Shown here piece after piece: positions 18,575 to 28,643 of a stretch of 64,000 nt of DNA. A model generated the notes under the pieces. The model was not told the origin of the DNA. It made no database searches and saw nothing but the letters and a program-made list of their open reading frames with translations. The stretch lies in the NCBI RefSeq assembly GCF_021390595.1, contig NZ_JAJEJR010000002.1, forward strand, positions 1,178,001 through 1,242,000, given 5' to 3'. The stretch's first letter is position 1. Each line of letters opens with the position of its first letter. Both the position numbers and the translations under genes were made by a program. This DNA comes from Paraburkholderia sp. HP33-1. Its GTDB lineage: Bacteria; Pseudomonadota; Gammaproteobacteria; Burkholderiales; Burkholderiaceae.

Positions 18575-20044
18575 TCAGTTGGAAGGCTGGGCCCGATCCG
18601 CTTGTGACGTGCCTTGCGAAACGTTCTGCGGCTCGTCGGGGCCGCCCCCCAACGCGACGTAAAGCGACACCCCGTTCTGCAACGCCGTCGCCCGAAGCTG
18701 GATCAGCTGCTGCTCGGCGGCGAACTGATTGCGTCGCGCATCCACCACCTCGAGATAGATCGAGATTCCATTTTCGTAGCGCAGCTCGGCCGTTTCGGCG
18801 AGTTGCCGCTGCGCCTGCACCGCCTGTTCCTGCGCCGCGATCTGCTCCTTGTAGCGTTGCCGTGCGACCAGTGCATCGGACACCTCACGAAACGCGTTCT
18901 GCACGGTGCGCTGATAATCGGCGACCAGTTCGTCGCGCCGCGCGCGCGTCGCCGCTAGTTGCGCCTGGCGCTGACCCGCATCGAAGATCGGCATGCCGAT
19001 CAGCGCGCCGAACGTCCACGCCTGCTTGGCCGGCTCGAACAGATCGCCGAGTTCCGGCGACACGTAACCGAAGCTGCCCGTCAGCGCGATGCGCGGAAAG
19101 AAGTCCGCGCGCGCGACGCCGATGTCGGCATCGGCCGCGCGCAGCTGCTGCTCGGCCTGCTGGATGTCCGGCCGATCGATCAGCAACGCGGAGGGCAAGC
19201 CTGCATCGAGCGCGCGGAACTGCGCGGCGTCGGCGATCGGCGGCGCGTGCGGTAGCGCTTCGGCAAGCGGCCCGCCGATCAGCACTTCGAGCAGATGGCG
19301 TTGCTGCGCGGTGGTCCGTTGCAGCTCCGCGAGTTGCGTCTGCGCCTGCGTGACGAGAATGGCGGCCTGGTCGTAATCGACCGTCGAGGTGACACCTGCG
19401 TCGAGCCGCAGCCTGGCGACTTCGAGCGCGTAGCGACGACTGTCGAGCGTCCGTTGCGCGAGCTCGACGCCTTCCTCGCCCGAGCGGATCGCGTAGTAGT
19501 TCGACGCGACATTGCCGATCAGCGACAAACGGAACGCGTGCTGTGCGTCGACGCTCGCCAGATACCGGCGCCGCGCCGCTTCGCTGCTGTTGCGCACGCG
19601 TCCCCAGAAGTCGAGTTCGAACGACGTCACCGCGGCCTGCACGTTGTACTGGTTGAACTGGACCGAGATGTCGGTATCTTCGAACTCGGGTTCGATCGAA
19701 CCGAGCGGCGCTTTCGTGCGGGTCGCGCCCGCGTTCACATCGACATGCGGCAAACGCGCGGCGTTCTGGATGCGATAGAACGCGCGCGCCTGTTCGATGC
19801 GAGCGATAGACGCGGCGAGATCGCGGTTGTGTTCGAGCGCCGTCTCGATCAGCAGCTTCAATTGCGGATCGGCGAAGAACGTCCGCCAGTCGACCTGCTT
19901 TGCCAGAGTCGCATTGGCCGGATTGGCAGTCTCCGTTATGTCGAAGTGATCGGCGATCGGCACTGGGGGCTGCTGATACTTCGGCGCAAAATTGCAGGCA
20001 GTGAGCGAGCAGCAGAAGAGGGGCAACAGCAGGCTCTTACGCAT
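18575..20044 (-). CDS. RND efflux outer-membrane lipoprotein channel (NodT type)
   Basis: 489 residues from the ATG at 20044. The signal peptide ends in a lipobox with Cys17 (CCSLTAC), so the mature channel is lipid-anchored in the outer membrane. Two OEP repeats follow: the first from about 60-250, the second from about 265-460, with the conserved start LIETALEHNRDL and the coiled ARLRLDAGVTS and LRYENGISIYLEVVDARR segments. This is the TolC-like exit duct of the tripartite pump. Its start overlaps the end of the pump gene by 8 bases, which indicates translational coupling. Confidence 0.94.
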   Translation of the reverse strand: MRKSLLLPLFCCSLTACNFAPKYQQPPVPIADHFDITETANPANATLAKQVDWRTFFADPQLKLLIETALEHNRDLAASIARIEQARAFYRIQNAARLPHVDVNAGATRTKAPLGSIEPEFEDTDISVQFNQYNVQAAVTSFELDFWGRVRNSSEAARRRYLASVDAQHAFRLSLIGNVASNYYAIRSGEEGVELAQRTLDSRRYALEVARLRLDAGVTSTVDYDQAAILVTQAQTQLAELQRTTAQQRHLLEVLIGGPLAEALPHAPPIADAAQFRALDAGLPSALLIDRPDIQQAEQQLRAADADIGVARADFFPRIALTGSFGYVSPELGDLFEPAKQAWTFGALIGMPIFDAGQRQAQLAATRARRDELVADYQRTVQNAFREVSDALVARQRYKEQIAAQEQAVQAQRQLAETAELRYENGISIYLEVVDARRNQFAAEQQLIQLRATALQNGVSLYVALGGGPDEPQNVSQGTSQADRAQPSN

Positions 20045-23000
20045 CGGGCTGTCCTCCACCCATTCCCCCCGGCGCAGCCGTCGAATCGTCATCGTCGAGA
20101 TCGATGCTGCGCTTCTTGCGACTCAGCCAGCGCCGCGCGGCGACGTAGAACAGCGGCGTAAAGAAGATGCCGAATAACGTGGCGGTCAGCATGCTGCCCA
20201 TCACGCCGGTGCCGACCGCGCGTCGGCTCGCGGCGCCCGCGCCGGTTGCGAGCACGAGCGGCATCATGCCCAACACGAACGTGACGCTGGTCATCAGAAT
20301 CGGGCGCAGGCGCTGCTGTGCGCCGTTCCTGGCCGCGGCCAGCGCGTCCTTTCCTTCCGACTCCTCCTTGATCGCGAACTCGACGATCAGAATCGCGTTC
20401 TTCGCAGCGAGGCCGATGATCGTCACGAGGCCGATGTTGAAGTACACGTCCGCGGACAGTCCACGCAGCATCGTCAGCACCACCGCGCCAATCACGCCGA
20501 ATGGAATGATCAGCAACACCGCCACCGGAATCGCCCAGCTCTCGTACAGCGCCGCGAGCAGCAGGAACACGACCACCAGCGACAGCCCGAGCAGCATACC
20601 GATCTGGCCGGCCGCCTGCTTTTCCTCGAGCGCGGTGCCAGTCCATTCGTAGGTCAGGTTGCCGGTCAACACGTGCGACGCAATGCGCTCCATCTCGGCG
20701 ATCGCCGCGCCGCTCGAACGGCCGGGCGCGGCCTGACCCGATAGTGTCGAGGACGGAAAGCCGTTATAGCGTTCGAGCTGCTGCGGGCCGGAAATCCAGC
20801 GCACGCGCGTGAAGGCCGAGAACGGCACCATCTCGCCGCGGTTGTTGCGCAAGCGCAGCGAGGTCACGTCCTCGGCGCGCATCCGTTGCTCGGCATCCGC
20901 CTGCAACAGCACGCGTAGCACGTTGCCCTCGAACACGAAGTCGTTCACGTAGTTCGCGCCGAACGTCAACGCGAGCGCCTGATTGACCTGACCGATCTGC
21001 AGGCCGAGCGCGCGTGCCTTCACGCGGTCGATCTCGACGTAGAGTTGCGGCGCTTCCGGCATGCCCTCGGCGCGTACGCCCGCGAGCAGAGGGCTTTGTG
21101 ACGCCTCGATCATCATGCGCCGCGCGGCCTGCTGCAGCGCTTCGCCACCGACGCCGCTGCGATCCTGGATCTTCATCGTGAAGCCGGTCGCGTTGCCGAG
21201 CGACGGAATCGCAGGCGGGTCGAGCGCAAAAATAAACGCATCGGGAATCTGCTGGAACGCGGCATTCGCGCGACGCACCAGCGCGCTCGCCGAATTCGCC
21301 TCGCCCGGGCGCTCGTCCCACGGCTTCAGATCAACGAACGACAGTGCCGCCGATTGTCCCTGGCCGAAGAAGCTGAAGCCCGTCACCGACGCGATGTTGC
21401 GCACCTGTGGCTGCTGCCGCAGAAACGCCTCGACCTGGTCGATCGCGTGCTGCGTGCGCTGCTCGGTCGAACCCGGCGCGCTGGTGTATGTGATGAAGAT
21501 ATGCCCCTGATCTTCGGTCGGCAGAAAACCGGTCGGCAGCCGCATGAAGAAAAACACGGTGATCGCGCAGGCCGCCACGAACACGAGCAGCCAGCGCAAC
21601 GGCGAGCCCAACATCGCGCCGACGCCGCCGATATAGCGCGTGGTGCCGGCGTCGAGCCCGCGATTGAAGCCGTCGAATACGCGGTGCAGCAGACGCGAAG
21701 CCGCGTTCTTCGGCGGCGCGTTGGCGGCCGCCTCGCTGCGCAACAGCGCCGCGCACATGGCCGCGCCGAGCGTCAGCGCCAGCAGCGTCGACAGTGTGAT
21801 CGACACCGCCAGTGTGACCGAGAACTGCCGGTAGATGCCGCCCGTCGATCCCGGGAAAAACGCCATCGGAATGAACACCGCGACGAGCACCAGCGTACTC
21901 GCGATCGCCGCGCCCGAAATCTGCCCGATCGCCTTGACCGTTGCGCGCGGCGCGCTGAGCCCTTCCTCGCGCATGACGCGTGCGACGTTTTCGACGACGA
22001 CGATCGCGTCGTCGTTGAGGATACCGATCGCGACCACCATGCCGAACAGCGACAGAATGTTGATCGACAGCCCGAACAGATAGAGCCCCACGCAGGTGCC
22101 GATCAGCGCGATCGGCACGACGATCGTCGGAATCACGGTCGCGCGCCAGTCCTGCAGGAACAGGAACACCACGACGGTCACGAGCAGCAGCGCCTCGACC
22201 ATCGTGCGCAGCACGCCGTTCACCGAGGTCGTGATGAACGGCGTGGTGTCGAACGGCACGGTCCACGTGACGCCGCGCGGGAAGATCGGCTGCAACTCGG
22301 TCATGCGCTGGCGTACCGCCCTGGCGACCGCGAGCGCGTTCGCGCCGCTCGCGAGCTGGATCGCGATGCCGGCCGACACCTTGCCGTTGACGGTCAGCCG
22401 GTTGCCGTAGCTGTCGTTACCGAGCTCGACGCGCGCGACGTCGCCCACCCGCACGGTCGAGCCGTCCGGATTCGCGTGCACGATGATTTCGCGGAACTGC
22501 TCGGGCGTCGAGAAGCGGCTTTGCGTGACGATCTGCGCGGTGAATTCCGAGCCCGGCGCGATCGGCTGGTCGCCGAGGCCGCCGCCCGCGGTCTGGCTGT
22601 TCTGCTCCTGGATCGCCTGCAGCACCTCGCTCGCCGACAGGCCGAAGCCCGCGAGCTTGCGCGGATCGAGCCAGATGCGCATCGCGTACGACGAGCCGAA
22701 CAGTTGCACGTCGCCGACGCCGTCGATACGGCGCAGCTCGTTGACGATGTTGTTCGACGCAAAGTTGCCCATCGCGACAGCGCTGGTGGTGGCGTCGGTC
22801 GCCTGCAGCGCAACCAGCATCAGAAAGCCCGACGACGCCTTCGTCACGGTCAAGCCGACCTGGCGGACTTCGAGAGGCAGGCGCGGTTCGACGCGGCTCA
22901 GACGGTCCTGTACCTGGGTGCGCGCGATGTCGAGATTGGTGCCGGGCTTCAGCACCACGGTGATCTGCATCGTGCCGTTCGCGCGGCTCACCGACGACAT

Positions 23001-23231
23001 GTACAGGAAATTCTCGATGCCGTTCATCTCGTCTTCGACGATCGACGTGACGGCGCGCTCGAGCGTGCTCGCGTCCGCGCCGCTGAAAACCGCGGAGATG
23101 CTCAGCGACGGCGGAGCGACGTCGGGATACTGCTCGACCGGCAGCAGTGCGAGCGCGATCGCGCCGAACAGCACGATGAAAAGCGCGATGACCCACGCGA
23201 AAACCGGCCGGGCGACGAAGAATCGATTCAT
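20037..23231 (-). CDS. HAE-1 family RND efflux pump permease
   Basis: 1064 residues, full length for AcrB/MexB-like pumps. The N-terminal helix (FFVARPVFAWVIALFIVLFG) is followed by a large periplasmic loop, the TM4 acidic pair in GILNDDAIVVVENVAR that carries protons, a second large loop, and the C-terminal helix block ending in a short basic, acidic tail (RKKRSIDLDDDD). It exports hydrophobic drugs, dyes or solvents by proton antiport. The ATG at 23231 (MNRFFVARP) is the family start; the upstream extension is shadow. It lies 11 bases downstream of the adaptor gene. Confidence 0.96.
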   Translation of the reverse strand: MNRFFVARPVFAWVIALFIVLFGAIALALLPVEQYPDVAPPSLSISAVFSGADASTLERAVTSIVEDEMNGIENFLYMSSVSRANGTMQITVVLKPGTNLDIARTQVQDRLSRVEPRLPLEVRQVGLTVTKASSGFLMLVALQATDATTSAVAMGNFASNNIVNELRRIDGVGDVQLFGSSYAMRIWLDPRKLAGFGLSASEVLQAIQEQNSQTAGGGLGDQPIAPGSEFTAQIVTQSRFSTPEQFREIIVHANPDGSTVRVGDVARVELGNDSYGNRLTVNGKVSAGIAIQLASGANALAVARAVRQRMTELQPIFPRGVTWTVPFDTTPFITTSVNGVLRTMVEALLLVTVVVFLFLQDWRATVIPTIVVPIALIGTCVGLYLFGLSINILSLFGMVVAIGILNDDAIVVVENVARVMREEGLSAPRATVKAIGQISGAAIASTLVLVAVFIPMAFFPGSTGGIYRQFSVTLAVSITLSTLLALTLGAAMCAALLRSEAAANAPPKNAASRLLHRVFDGFNRGLDAGTTRYIGGVGAMLGSPLRWLLVFVAACAITVFFFMRLPTGFLPTEDQGHIFITYTSAPGSTEQRTQHAIDQVEAFLRQQPQVRNIASVTGFSFFGQGQSAALSFVDLKPWDERPGEANSASALVRRANAAFQQIPDAFIFALDPPAIPSLGNATGFTMKIQDRSGVGGEALQQAARRMMIEASQSPLLAGVRAEGMPEAPQLYVEIDRVKARALGLQIGQVNQALALTFGANYVNDFVFEGNVLRVLLQADAEQRMRAEDVTSLRLRNNRGEMVPFSAFTRVRWISGPQQLERYNGFPSSTLSGQAAPGRSSGAAIAEMERIASHVLTGNLTYEWTGTALEEKQAAGQIGMLLGLSLVVVFLLLAALYESWAIPVAVLLIIPFGVIGAVVLTMLRGLSADVYFNIGLVTIIGLAAKNAILIVEFAIKEESEGKDALAAARNGAQQRLRPILMTSVTFVLGMMPLVLATGAGAASRRAVGTGVMGSMLTATLFGIFFTPLFYVAARRWLSRKKRSIDLDDDDSTAAPGGMGGGQPDA

Positions 23232-23242
23232 CGGCGAGCCCG

Positions 23243-24451
23243 TCAGTGTGCGGTCGATGCGGCGGCGGCTGACGCGGCCGGCTGCGCCGCTGGCGACGCA
23301 TTGGGCGCGGCCCGCGCGTCGACATGCTGACCCGGCTGGACTTTCTGCCACCCGTCGACGATCAGGCGCTCACCGGCCTTCAGACCAGCGCGCACGGTCC
23401 AGCGTCCTTCGCCCTGTTCGCCGAGATCGATGTTACGGCGGACCACGGTGCCGTCGTCGGCGACGAGCGCAACGCTGGCGATGCCGTGCTCGAGTTGCAC
23501 CGCGCGCTCAGGAATGCGGATGCCCTGCAGATTACCCGCCGCCATGATGCGCCCGCGCACGAACTGCCCCGGCAATAGCGTGCGGTCCGGATTCGCGAAC
23601 CGCGCGCGCACCGTCTGCGTGCCGGTGGACGGATCGACGACGAGATCGGTGAAATCCAGAAAGCCTGGCTCGTCGTAGAGCTGGCCGTTCGCGAGGATCA
23701 GCTGCACCTCGACGTGCTTCATGCTGATCGGGTTGCGCGTGCCCGACTGGATCTGCTGCCGGATGTCGAGCATCGCGGTGTTCGACTGCGTGAACACCGC
23801 GTTGATCGGCGTCAGCTGGTTGACCTGGGTGAGCAGCGTGGCCGCGCCGGCGCTGACGAGCGCGCCTTCGGTGACGAGCGCGCGGCCCGCGCGCCCGGCG
23901 ATGGGCGTGCGCACGATGCAGCGATCGAGCCGCAGTTGCGCGAGTGAGACGGCGGCCTGCGCGTCGGCGACGTTGGCCTGCGCCTGCTGCATGGTCGCGA
24001 GCGCGGCGTCGTATTCCTGCGCGCTGACCGCGCGCCGGCCGACGAGCGGCTTGAATCGATCCACCACCGAGGTCGCATTGTCGCGCACGGAGGTCGCGCG
24101 CGACAACGCGGCCTTGGCCTGCTCCAACTGCGCGCGATAGTCGCGCGGGTCGATCTGGAAGAGCGGGGCGTTGGCCGGCAGGTCCGTGCCTTCCTGATAG
24201 AGCGTGCGCTCGACGATGCCGTCGACGCGCGCGCGAACTTCGGCGCTGCGCACGGCCTCGATGCGGCCCGGCAACTCGACGACGTCGGCGACAGCGGTGG
24301 TGGAAACCGTTTCGACCAGCACGGGAACCGGCGGCATCGATGCGGCGGTGGGAGTGCTCTGCCGGTCGTTGCAGGCAGCAAGCAGGAGCGGCAAACCGAT
24401 GATCAGCAGCGATGCGGCACGACTACGCAGGCGGAATGCGGAGCTAAGCAA
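23243..24451 (-). CDS. RND efflux periplasmic adaptor (membrane fusion protein)
   Basis: 402 residues. A lipoprotein signal peptide ends with Cys27 (LLLAAC). The adaptor order is visible: a beta-strand hinge (VELPGRIEAVRSAEVRARVDGIV, about 58-80), the biotinyl-lipoyl-like halves around DLPANAPLFQIDPRDY and RCIVRTPIAGRAGRALVTEG, a coiled hairpin between them (about 110-175), and the beta-barrel plus membrane-proximal part to about 380. A low-complexity Ala/Pro tail follows. It links pump and channel. It is first in the operon, and no regulator gene is next to it. Confidence 0.94.
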   Translation of the reverse strand: MLSSAFRLRSRAASLLIIGLPLLLAACNDRQSTPTAASMPPVPVLVETVSTTAVADVVELPGRIEAVRSAEVRARVDGIVERTLYQEGTDLPANAPLFQIDPRDYRAQLEQAKAALSRATSVRDNATSVVDRFKPLVGRRAVSAQEYDAALATMQQAQANVADAQAAVSLAQLRLDRCIVRTPIAGRAGRALVTEGALVSAGAATLLTQVNQLTPINAVFTQSNTAMLDIRQQIQSGTRNPISMKHVEVQLILANGQLYDEPGFLDFTDLVVDPSTGTQTVRARFANPDRTLLPGQFVRGRIMAAGNLQGIRIPERAVQLEHGIASVALVADDGTVVRRNIDLGEQGEGRWTVRAGLKAGERLIVDGWQKVQPGQHVDARAAPNASPAAQPAASAAAASTAH

Positions 24452-24969
24452 GAGAAACTCCTTTGATCAAGGCAGTCTTTTTTGCGCGTGAGATCGGTGA
24501 CGGTTTAACGGTTTGCGGTCGGTTTAGTTATTGGGAAGTGGCAGGCGGGATGATGCCCGGAAGAGATTTCCGTTGATCCTACCGAGTCTGGGTGACTTGT
24601 CAATTCATTCTTGGCCGATGCGAGTGGAATGGACTCGCAATGGCGGCGGAGGTGCCCCGAGAAGCCCTAACGCCGCCTTGTCCGGGACAGGTGACGATAG
24701 AAGTTTTCTTTCGATTTCAATGGAATTAACAGTCAGTTTGCATGCGTCCTTTGATATCCAATCAGTCTGTCTGATATGAACGGCACCAGTAAGCCATAGA
24801 AGCGCCGTTCACAAAAAACACCTGAATCCCGGATCGAGACCGAACGCACGGCCGGTGTTCGATATCGGAAGCGAGAAAACCGTCATTTGTGCGATTCCAT
24901 CGCCTAAGATCGACTTACGCGCGGAGTAGCTAACACTCTCGCGTTCGACTTTTCCACAAGGAGGTCACG
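24452..24969. other. 518-base intergenic region, no gene seen
   Basis: This gap separates the divergent efflux operon and a small-protein/glutamine-synthetase pair. The half near the efflux start has TTTTTTG and AT-rich blocks that could hold its promoter. An 8-base inverted repeat, TGAACGGC (24777-24784) and GCCGTTCA (24804-24811), with a 19-base loop, is followed by AAAAAA; it may be an operator or a hairpin. I see no supported coding sequence. Confidence 0.4.
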
Positions 24970-25173
24970 ATGAAATCAGACGACAAGGGCGACGTGCGCG
25001 CTTTCGTGCAAACAGCCGAGCAGGGTGGCGAGCATGTCTGGGTAATCACGCTGGTCGACTTCGGGGCTCGGGAAGTCAAACGTTCGCTCGTTTCGGACGA
25101 GACGTATGCGACTCACGCCGCTGCAAAAGACGCAGGGGAAGCCCATCTGAAGGCATTGGCGGAAGACCGCTAG
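24970..25173 (+). CDS. Small soluble protein of unknown function
   Basis: 67 residues. AAGGAGG stands 7 bases before the ATG, an almost perfect ribosome site, so this is very likely translated. The protein is charged (DDKGD, EDR ends) with a central beta-like hairpin (AEQGGEHVWVITLVDFGAREVKRSLVS) followed by an Ala-rich helix (THAAAKDAGEAHLKALAED). There is no signal peptide and no Cys pair. Its stop is 81 bases before the glutamine synthetase start on the same strand, so the two may be one transcript. I do not recognise the family. Confidence 0.7.
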   Translation: MKSDDKGDVRAFVQTAEQGGEHVWVITLVDFGAREVKRSLVSDETYATHAAAKDAGEAHLKALAEDR

Positions 25174-25254
25174 ACCCACTCACTTCTGCCTTGTTTTCGC
25201 GCGCAGACGTACTAACGTTGGGCTATGGGTCGAGGGGCGGAAGAGGACAAAGTC

Positions 25255-26760
25255 ATGGCCAGTACGCAAGGAACTACCGGATCGCCGTTTGCGGTGTCCG
25301 TCGAGGCGGGCAGCTATCGCGTCACGCGCCCACAAAAGGCAAGCGATGTGATCGACCTGCTCCAGAAGCACGGTATCCAGATCGTCGATCTGAAGTTCAC
25401 CGACTTGCCCGGACTCTGGCAGCATTTCTCGATCACGCTCCCCGAGGTTCACGACGATCTGTTCAACGCCGGCATCGGTTTCGACGGTTCGTCGATCCGC
25501 GGCTTCCAGGAGATCCACGAGTCCGACATGCTGCTCCTGCCCGACCCGGCAACTGCCTTCGTCGACCCGGCGTGTGGCACGCCGACCCTGTCGATCATTT
25601 GCGACGTAGTCGATCCGGTGCTGCGGCAGCCGTATTCGCGCGATCCGCGCTACATCGCGAAAAAGGCTGAGAACTATCTGCGTCAGACGGGCATTGCGAC
25701 AACCTGCTATTTCGGGCCAGAGCTGGAATTCTTCATTTTCGATTCGATCCGCTTTGGACAGGACCAGCACAGCGGCTACTACTATGTCGAATCGGCCGAA
25801 GGCGACTGGACCACCGGTCGGGACGAAGGCGCATACGGCGGTGGCAATCTCGGCTACAAGCAACGCTACAAGGAGGGCTACTTCCCGGTACCGCCCCATG
25901 ACACGCTGCAGGAGATCCGTTCGGAGATCGCGCTGACGCTGCAGCAGGCGGGCGTGCAGATCGAAGTGCACCACCACGAAGTCGCGACTGCAGGACAGAA
26001 CGAAATCGACATGCGCTTTGCGACGCTCACCCGCATGGCCGACAACGTGATGATCTACAAGTACATCTGCAAGAACGTCGCGCGTCGGCACGGCAAGGTG
26101 GCCACCTTCATGCCGAAACCGCTGTTTGCCGACAACGCGAGCGGCATGCATTGTCACCAGAGCCTGTGGAAAGAAGACCTGAATCTCTTTTACGACGCAG
26201 GCGGCTGGGCGCTGACTTCCGACGTATGCCGCTGGTACATCGGCGGACTGCTCCACCATGCGCCAGCGCTCATGGCTTTCTGCGCGCCGACGACGAATTC
26301 CTACAAGCGTTTGGTGCCGGGGTATGAGGCACCCGTCAATCTGGCGATGTCCCAGCGCAACCGTTCGGCTGCGGCGCGCATCCCGATGTATTCGGATTCG
26401 CCGAACGCGCGGCGCGTCGAGTTTCGTTGTCCGGACCCGTCCGCGAATCCTTACCTGGCGTTCGCGGCGATGATGATGGCGGGCCTCGACGGCATTGAGA
26501 ACAGGATGGACCCGGGCGATCCGCTTGACCGGAACATCTACGACCTGCCGCCCGAAGAAGCCAGCGCCATACGGCAGGTGCCGGGTTCCCTCGAAGCGGC
26601 GCTGGCCGCGCTCGAAGCCGACCACGCGTTTCTGCGTCAAGGCGATGTGTTCACCGACGACGTGATCCAGACCTGGATCGAATACAAGCGAAAACGAGAG
26701 ATCGACACAATCAAACTGCGCCCGCATCCGTGGGAGTTTTACCTGTACTTCGATACCTAG
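25255..26760 (+). CDS. glnA: Type I glutamine synthetase, actinobacterial-like
   Basis: 501 residues. It makes glutamine from glutamate, ammonia and ATP. Present are the [19 protein letters not shown] segment near 80-98, the metal and glutamate motifs [13 protein letters not shown] and [10 protein letters not shown], the loop [25 protein letters not shown], and the adenylylation tyrosine (Tyr429) in [15 protein letters not shown] precedes the ATG at 25255. An N-terminal extension of about 25 residues and motifs such as SIRGF and [14 protein letters not shown] resemble Streptomyces/Mycobacterium GlnA more than the usual beta-proteobacterial GlnA. It is not next to ntrBC and should be a second copy. 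Confidence 0.93.
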   Translation: MASTQGTTGSPFAVSVEAGSYRVTRPQKASDVIDLLQKHGIQIVDLKFTDLPGLWQHFSITLPEVHDDLFNAGIGFDGSSIRGFQEIHESDMLLLPDPATAFVDPACGTPTLSIICDVVDPVLRQPYSRDPRYIAKKAENYLRQTGIATTCYFGPELEFFIFDSIRFGQDQHSGYYYVESAEGDWTTGRDEGAYGGGNLGYKQRYKEGYFPVPPHDTLQEIRSEIALTLQQAGVQIEVHHHEVATAGQNEIDMRFATLTRMADNVMIYKYICKNVARRHGKVATFMPKPLFADNASGMHCHQSLWKEDLNLFYDAGGWALTSDVCRWYIGGLLHHAPALMAFCAPTTNSYKRLVPGYEAPVNLAMSQRNRSAAARIPMYSDSPNARRVEFRCPDPSANPYLAFAAMMMAGLDGIENRMDPGDPLDRNIYDLPPEEASAIRQVPGSLEAALAALEADHAFLRQGDVFTDDVIQTWIEYKRKREIDTIKLRPHPWEFYLYFDT

Positions 26761-26834
26761 AAGAAAAGGAGGCTGTCACCAACCACGATGGGCAGCTTTC
26801 ATATCGTCTCTACACAGCGTCTCGCGAACGAGCA

Positions 26835-26869
26835 GGGCGGGGCGCTGAAATCCCTCTATCGCCCCGCCC
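26835..26869. terminator. GC-rich hairpin between converging genes
   Basis: GGGCGGGGCG (26835-26844) pairs perfectly over 10 bases with CGCCCCGCCC (26860-26869) around a 15-base loop. It sits between the glutamine synthetase stop and the permease stop, where a shared terminator would be expected. No T-run follows on either strand. Confidence 0.5.
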
Positions 26870-26876
26870 CGATCAT

Positions 26877-28343
26877 TCACCGCTTGCGCAACTCCGGATG
26901 CCGCAACACGGAATGGTTGCGCCCGTACGACAGATAGATCGTCATGCCGATCAGGAGCCACACGACGAGCCGCAGCCATGTGACGAGCGGCAAGCCAAGC
27001 ATCAGCAGTAGACAAAACAGGATGCCGAGCACCGGCACGACCGGCACGCCGGGCGCGCGGAACGGACGCAACGCATCGGAGTCGCTGCGCCGCAGATAGA
27101 TCACCGCGCCGCACACGAGGATGAACGCGAACAGCGTGCCGATACTGACCATCTCGCCTAACACGCCGATCGGTGTCAGCGCAGCGACGATCGCGACGAC
27201 AGTGCCGATCAGCATCTGGCTCAGATGCGGCGTGTGCAGACGCGAATGCACGCGCGCGAACAGCGGCGGCAACAGACCGTCCTGCGACATCGTGAAGAAA
27301 ATGCGGCTTTGTCCATAGAGCAGCACGAGGATCACGGTGGTCAGCCCCGTCAGCGCGCCGATTTTAATCAGGATCGCGAACCAGGTCAGCCCGATCGCAT
27401 CGACGCCTTTGGCGATCGGATCGGGGACGTTCAGCGCGGTGTAGGGAACGAGTCCGGTCAGGACGGCCGCGACGAGGATATACAGCACCGTACAGATAAT
27501 CAGCGAACCGAGAATGCCGATCGGCATGTCGCGCTGGGGCTGTCGCGCTTCCTGCGCGGCGGTCGACACCGCATCGAAGCCGATGAACGCGAAGAACACC
27601 ACGGCCGAGCCGCGCAGAATCCCGCTCATCCCGTAACTGCCGAACTGGCCAGTGTTCGCAGGAATGAACGGATGCCAGTGTTCCGGCTTGATGAAAAACA
27701 CGCCGATGGCGATGAACGCGACCACCACGGTCAGCTTGATCGCGACCATGACGTTGTTCAGCCGCGCCGATTCCTTCGTACCCAAGACGAGCAACGTGGT
27801 CAGGATCGCGATGATCAGCACCGCTGGCAGGTTGATGACGCCGGTGATCGTCGAGCCATCGGCCAGTTTGACGACGGTGCCGGGTGCGGCGGCGAGGGTG
27901 GGCGGAATCTCGATGCCGACGTTGCGCAACAGGCTCACGATGTAGCCGGACCAGCCGACCGCGACGGTTGCCGCGCCCATCGCGTATTCGAGGATCAGGT
28001 CCCAGCCGATGATCCACGCGAAGATCTCACCGAGCGTCGCATACGTGTACGTGTAGCTGCTGCCGCACACGGGCAGCATCGCCGCCAGCTCCGAATAGCA
28101 CAGGCCGACGAACGCGCACGCGATGCCGCCTAGCACGAACGACAGCATGATGGCCGGTCCCGCGAACTGCGCGGCGGCGGTGCCGGTCAGCACGAAGATG
28201 CCGGCGCCGATGATCGCGCCGATGCCCATCGCGGTGATACTGGTCGCGCCCAGCGTTTTCGACAGCTTGCGGCCTTCTTCGACGTCGGCGCTGCCGACGA
28301 TATCGGCAACGGTCTTGCGTGCCATGTAACCGGAAGCGGCCAT
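26877..28343 (-). CDS. APC-superfamily cationic amino-acid permease
   Basis: 488 residues from the ATG at 28343, with GGGACG upstream. Twelve to fourteen hydrophobic helices. The CAT-type signature is present: KTLGATSITAMGIGAIIGAGIFVLTG near 27-52 (unwound TM1 binding site), SGSSY-like CGSSYTYTYATLGE near 92-105, and SAVVFFAFIGFDAVSTAAQE near 249-268. It imports an amino acid, perhaps arginine or lysine, with proton exchange. It converges on glutamine synthetase. The ATG after GRLI matches the family; the longer extension is shadow. Confidence 0.92.
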   Translation of the reverse strand: MAASGYMARKTVADIVGSADVEEGRKLSKTLGATSITAMGIGAIIGAGIFVLTGTAAAQFAGPAIMLSFVLGGIACAFVGLCYSELAAMLPVCGSSYTYTYATLGEIFAWIIGWDLILEYAMGAATVAVGWSGYIVSLLRNVGIEIPPTLAAAPGTVVKLADGSTITGVINLPAVLIIAILTTLLVLGTKESARLNNVMVAIKLTVVVAFIAIGVFFIKPEHWHPFIPANTGQFGSYGMSGILRGSAVVFFAFIGFDAVSTAAQEARQPQRDMPIGILGSLIICTVLYILVAAVLTGLVPYTALNVPDPIAKGVDAIGLTWFAILIKIGALTGLTTVILVLLYGQSRIFFTMSQDGLLPPLFARVHSRLHTPHLSQMLIGTVVAIVAALTPIGVLGEMVSIGTLFAFILVCGAVIYLRRSDSDALRPFRAPGVPVVPVLGILFCLLLMLGLPLVTWLRLVVWLLIGMTIYLSYGRNHSVLRHPELRKR

Positions 28344-28556
28344 GATGAGTCGTCCCTTTCGATTGGTGATTAGACACGAACCGGCACGGCTGGCATCGGC
28401 TCGTGGAGCACGACAAAAGACGTCCGTCGCCGCGCACGGCAAGTGCCACGACAAGTGCGAAGAAAGCGGCTAACGGAAAAAGTCTGAATTCAGTCTATGC
28501 CGGATTAAAAGCAAAGTGAAATCCTCTTGCCTCGTGCATTGCGATCGCACGCAGGG

Positions 28557-28577
28557 CCTCCTGTTCGATTCAGGAGG
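28557..28577. repeat. T-arm-like hairpin in the gap before the permease
   Basis: CCTCCTG (28557-28563) and CAGGAGG (28571-28577) form a perfect 7-base stem around the loop TTCGATT, which fits the tRNA T-loop consensus. No matching acceptor or anticodon arm was found upstream, so it is not an intact tRNA. The 300-base gap 28344-28643 otherwise holds the permease promoter region; I see no gene. The hairpin could end the transcript of the oxygenase-like gene or be a tRNA relic. Confidence 0.35.
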
Positions 28578-28643
28578 GTTCGCAATATGCGCTTGCGGAA
28601 CAGGCAATGAACAGTGGGGGACTTCAGGCTTGCAAGGCGGAGC

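Noticed and set aside
21354..23330. 658-codon open frame on the plus strand
   Set aside because: Antisense to the RND pump gene, with an Arg/His/Gln-rich repetitive composition and no recognisable domain.
28500..28590. tRNA gene at the T-arm-like hairpin
   Set aside because: The T-arm fits, but no acceptor, D-arm or anticodon stem can be formed with the upstream sequence.
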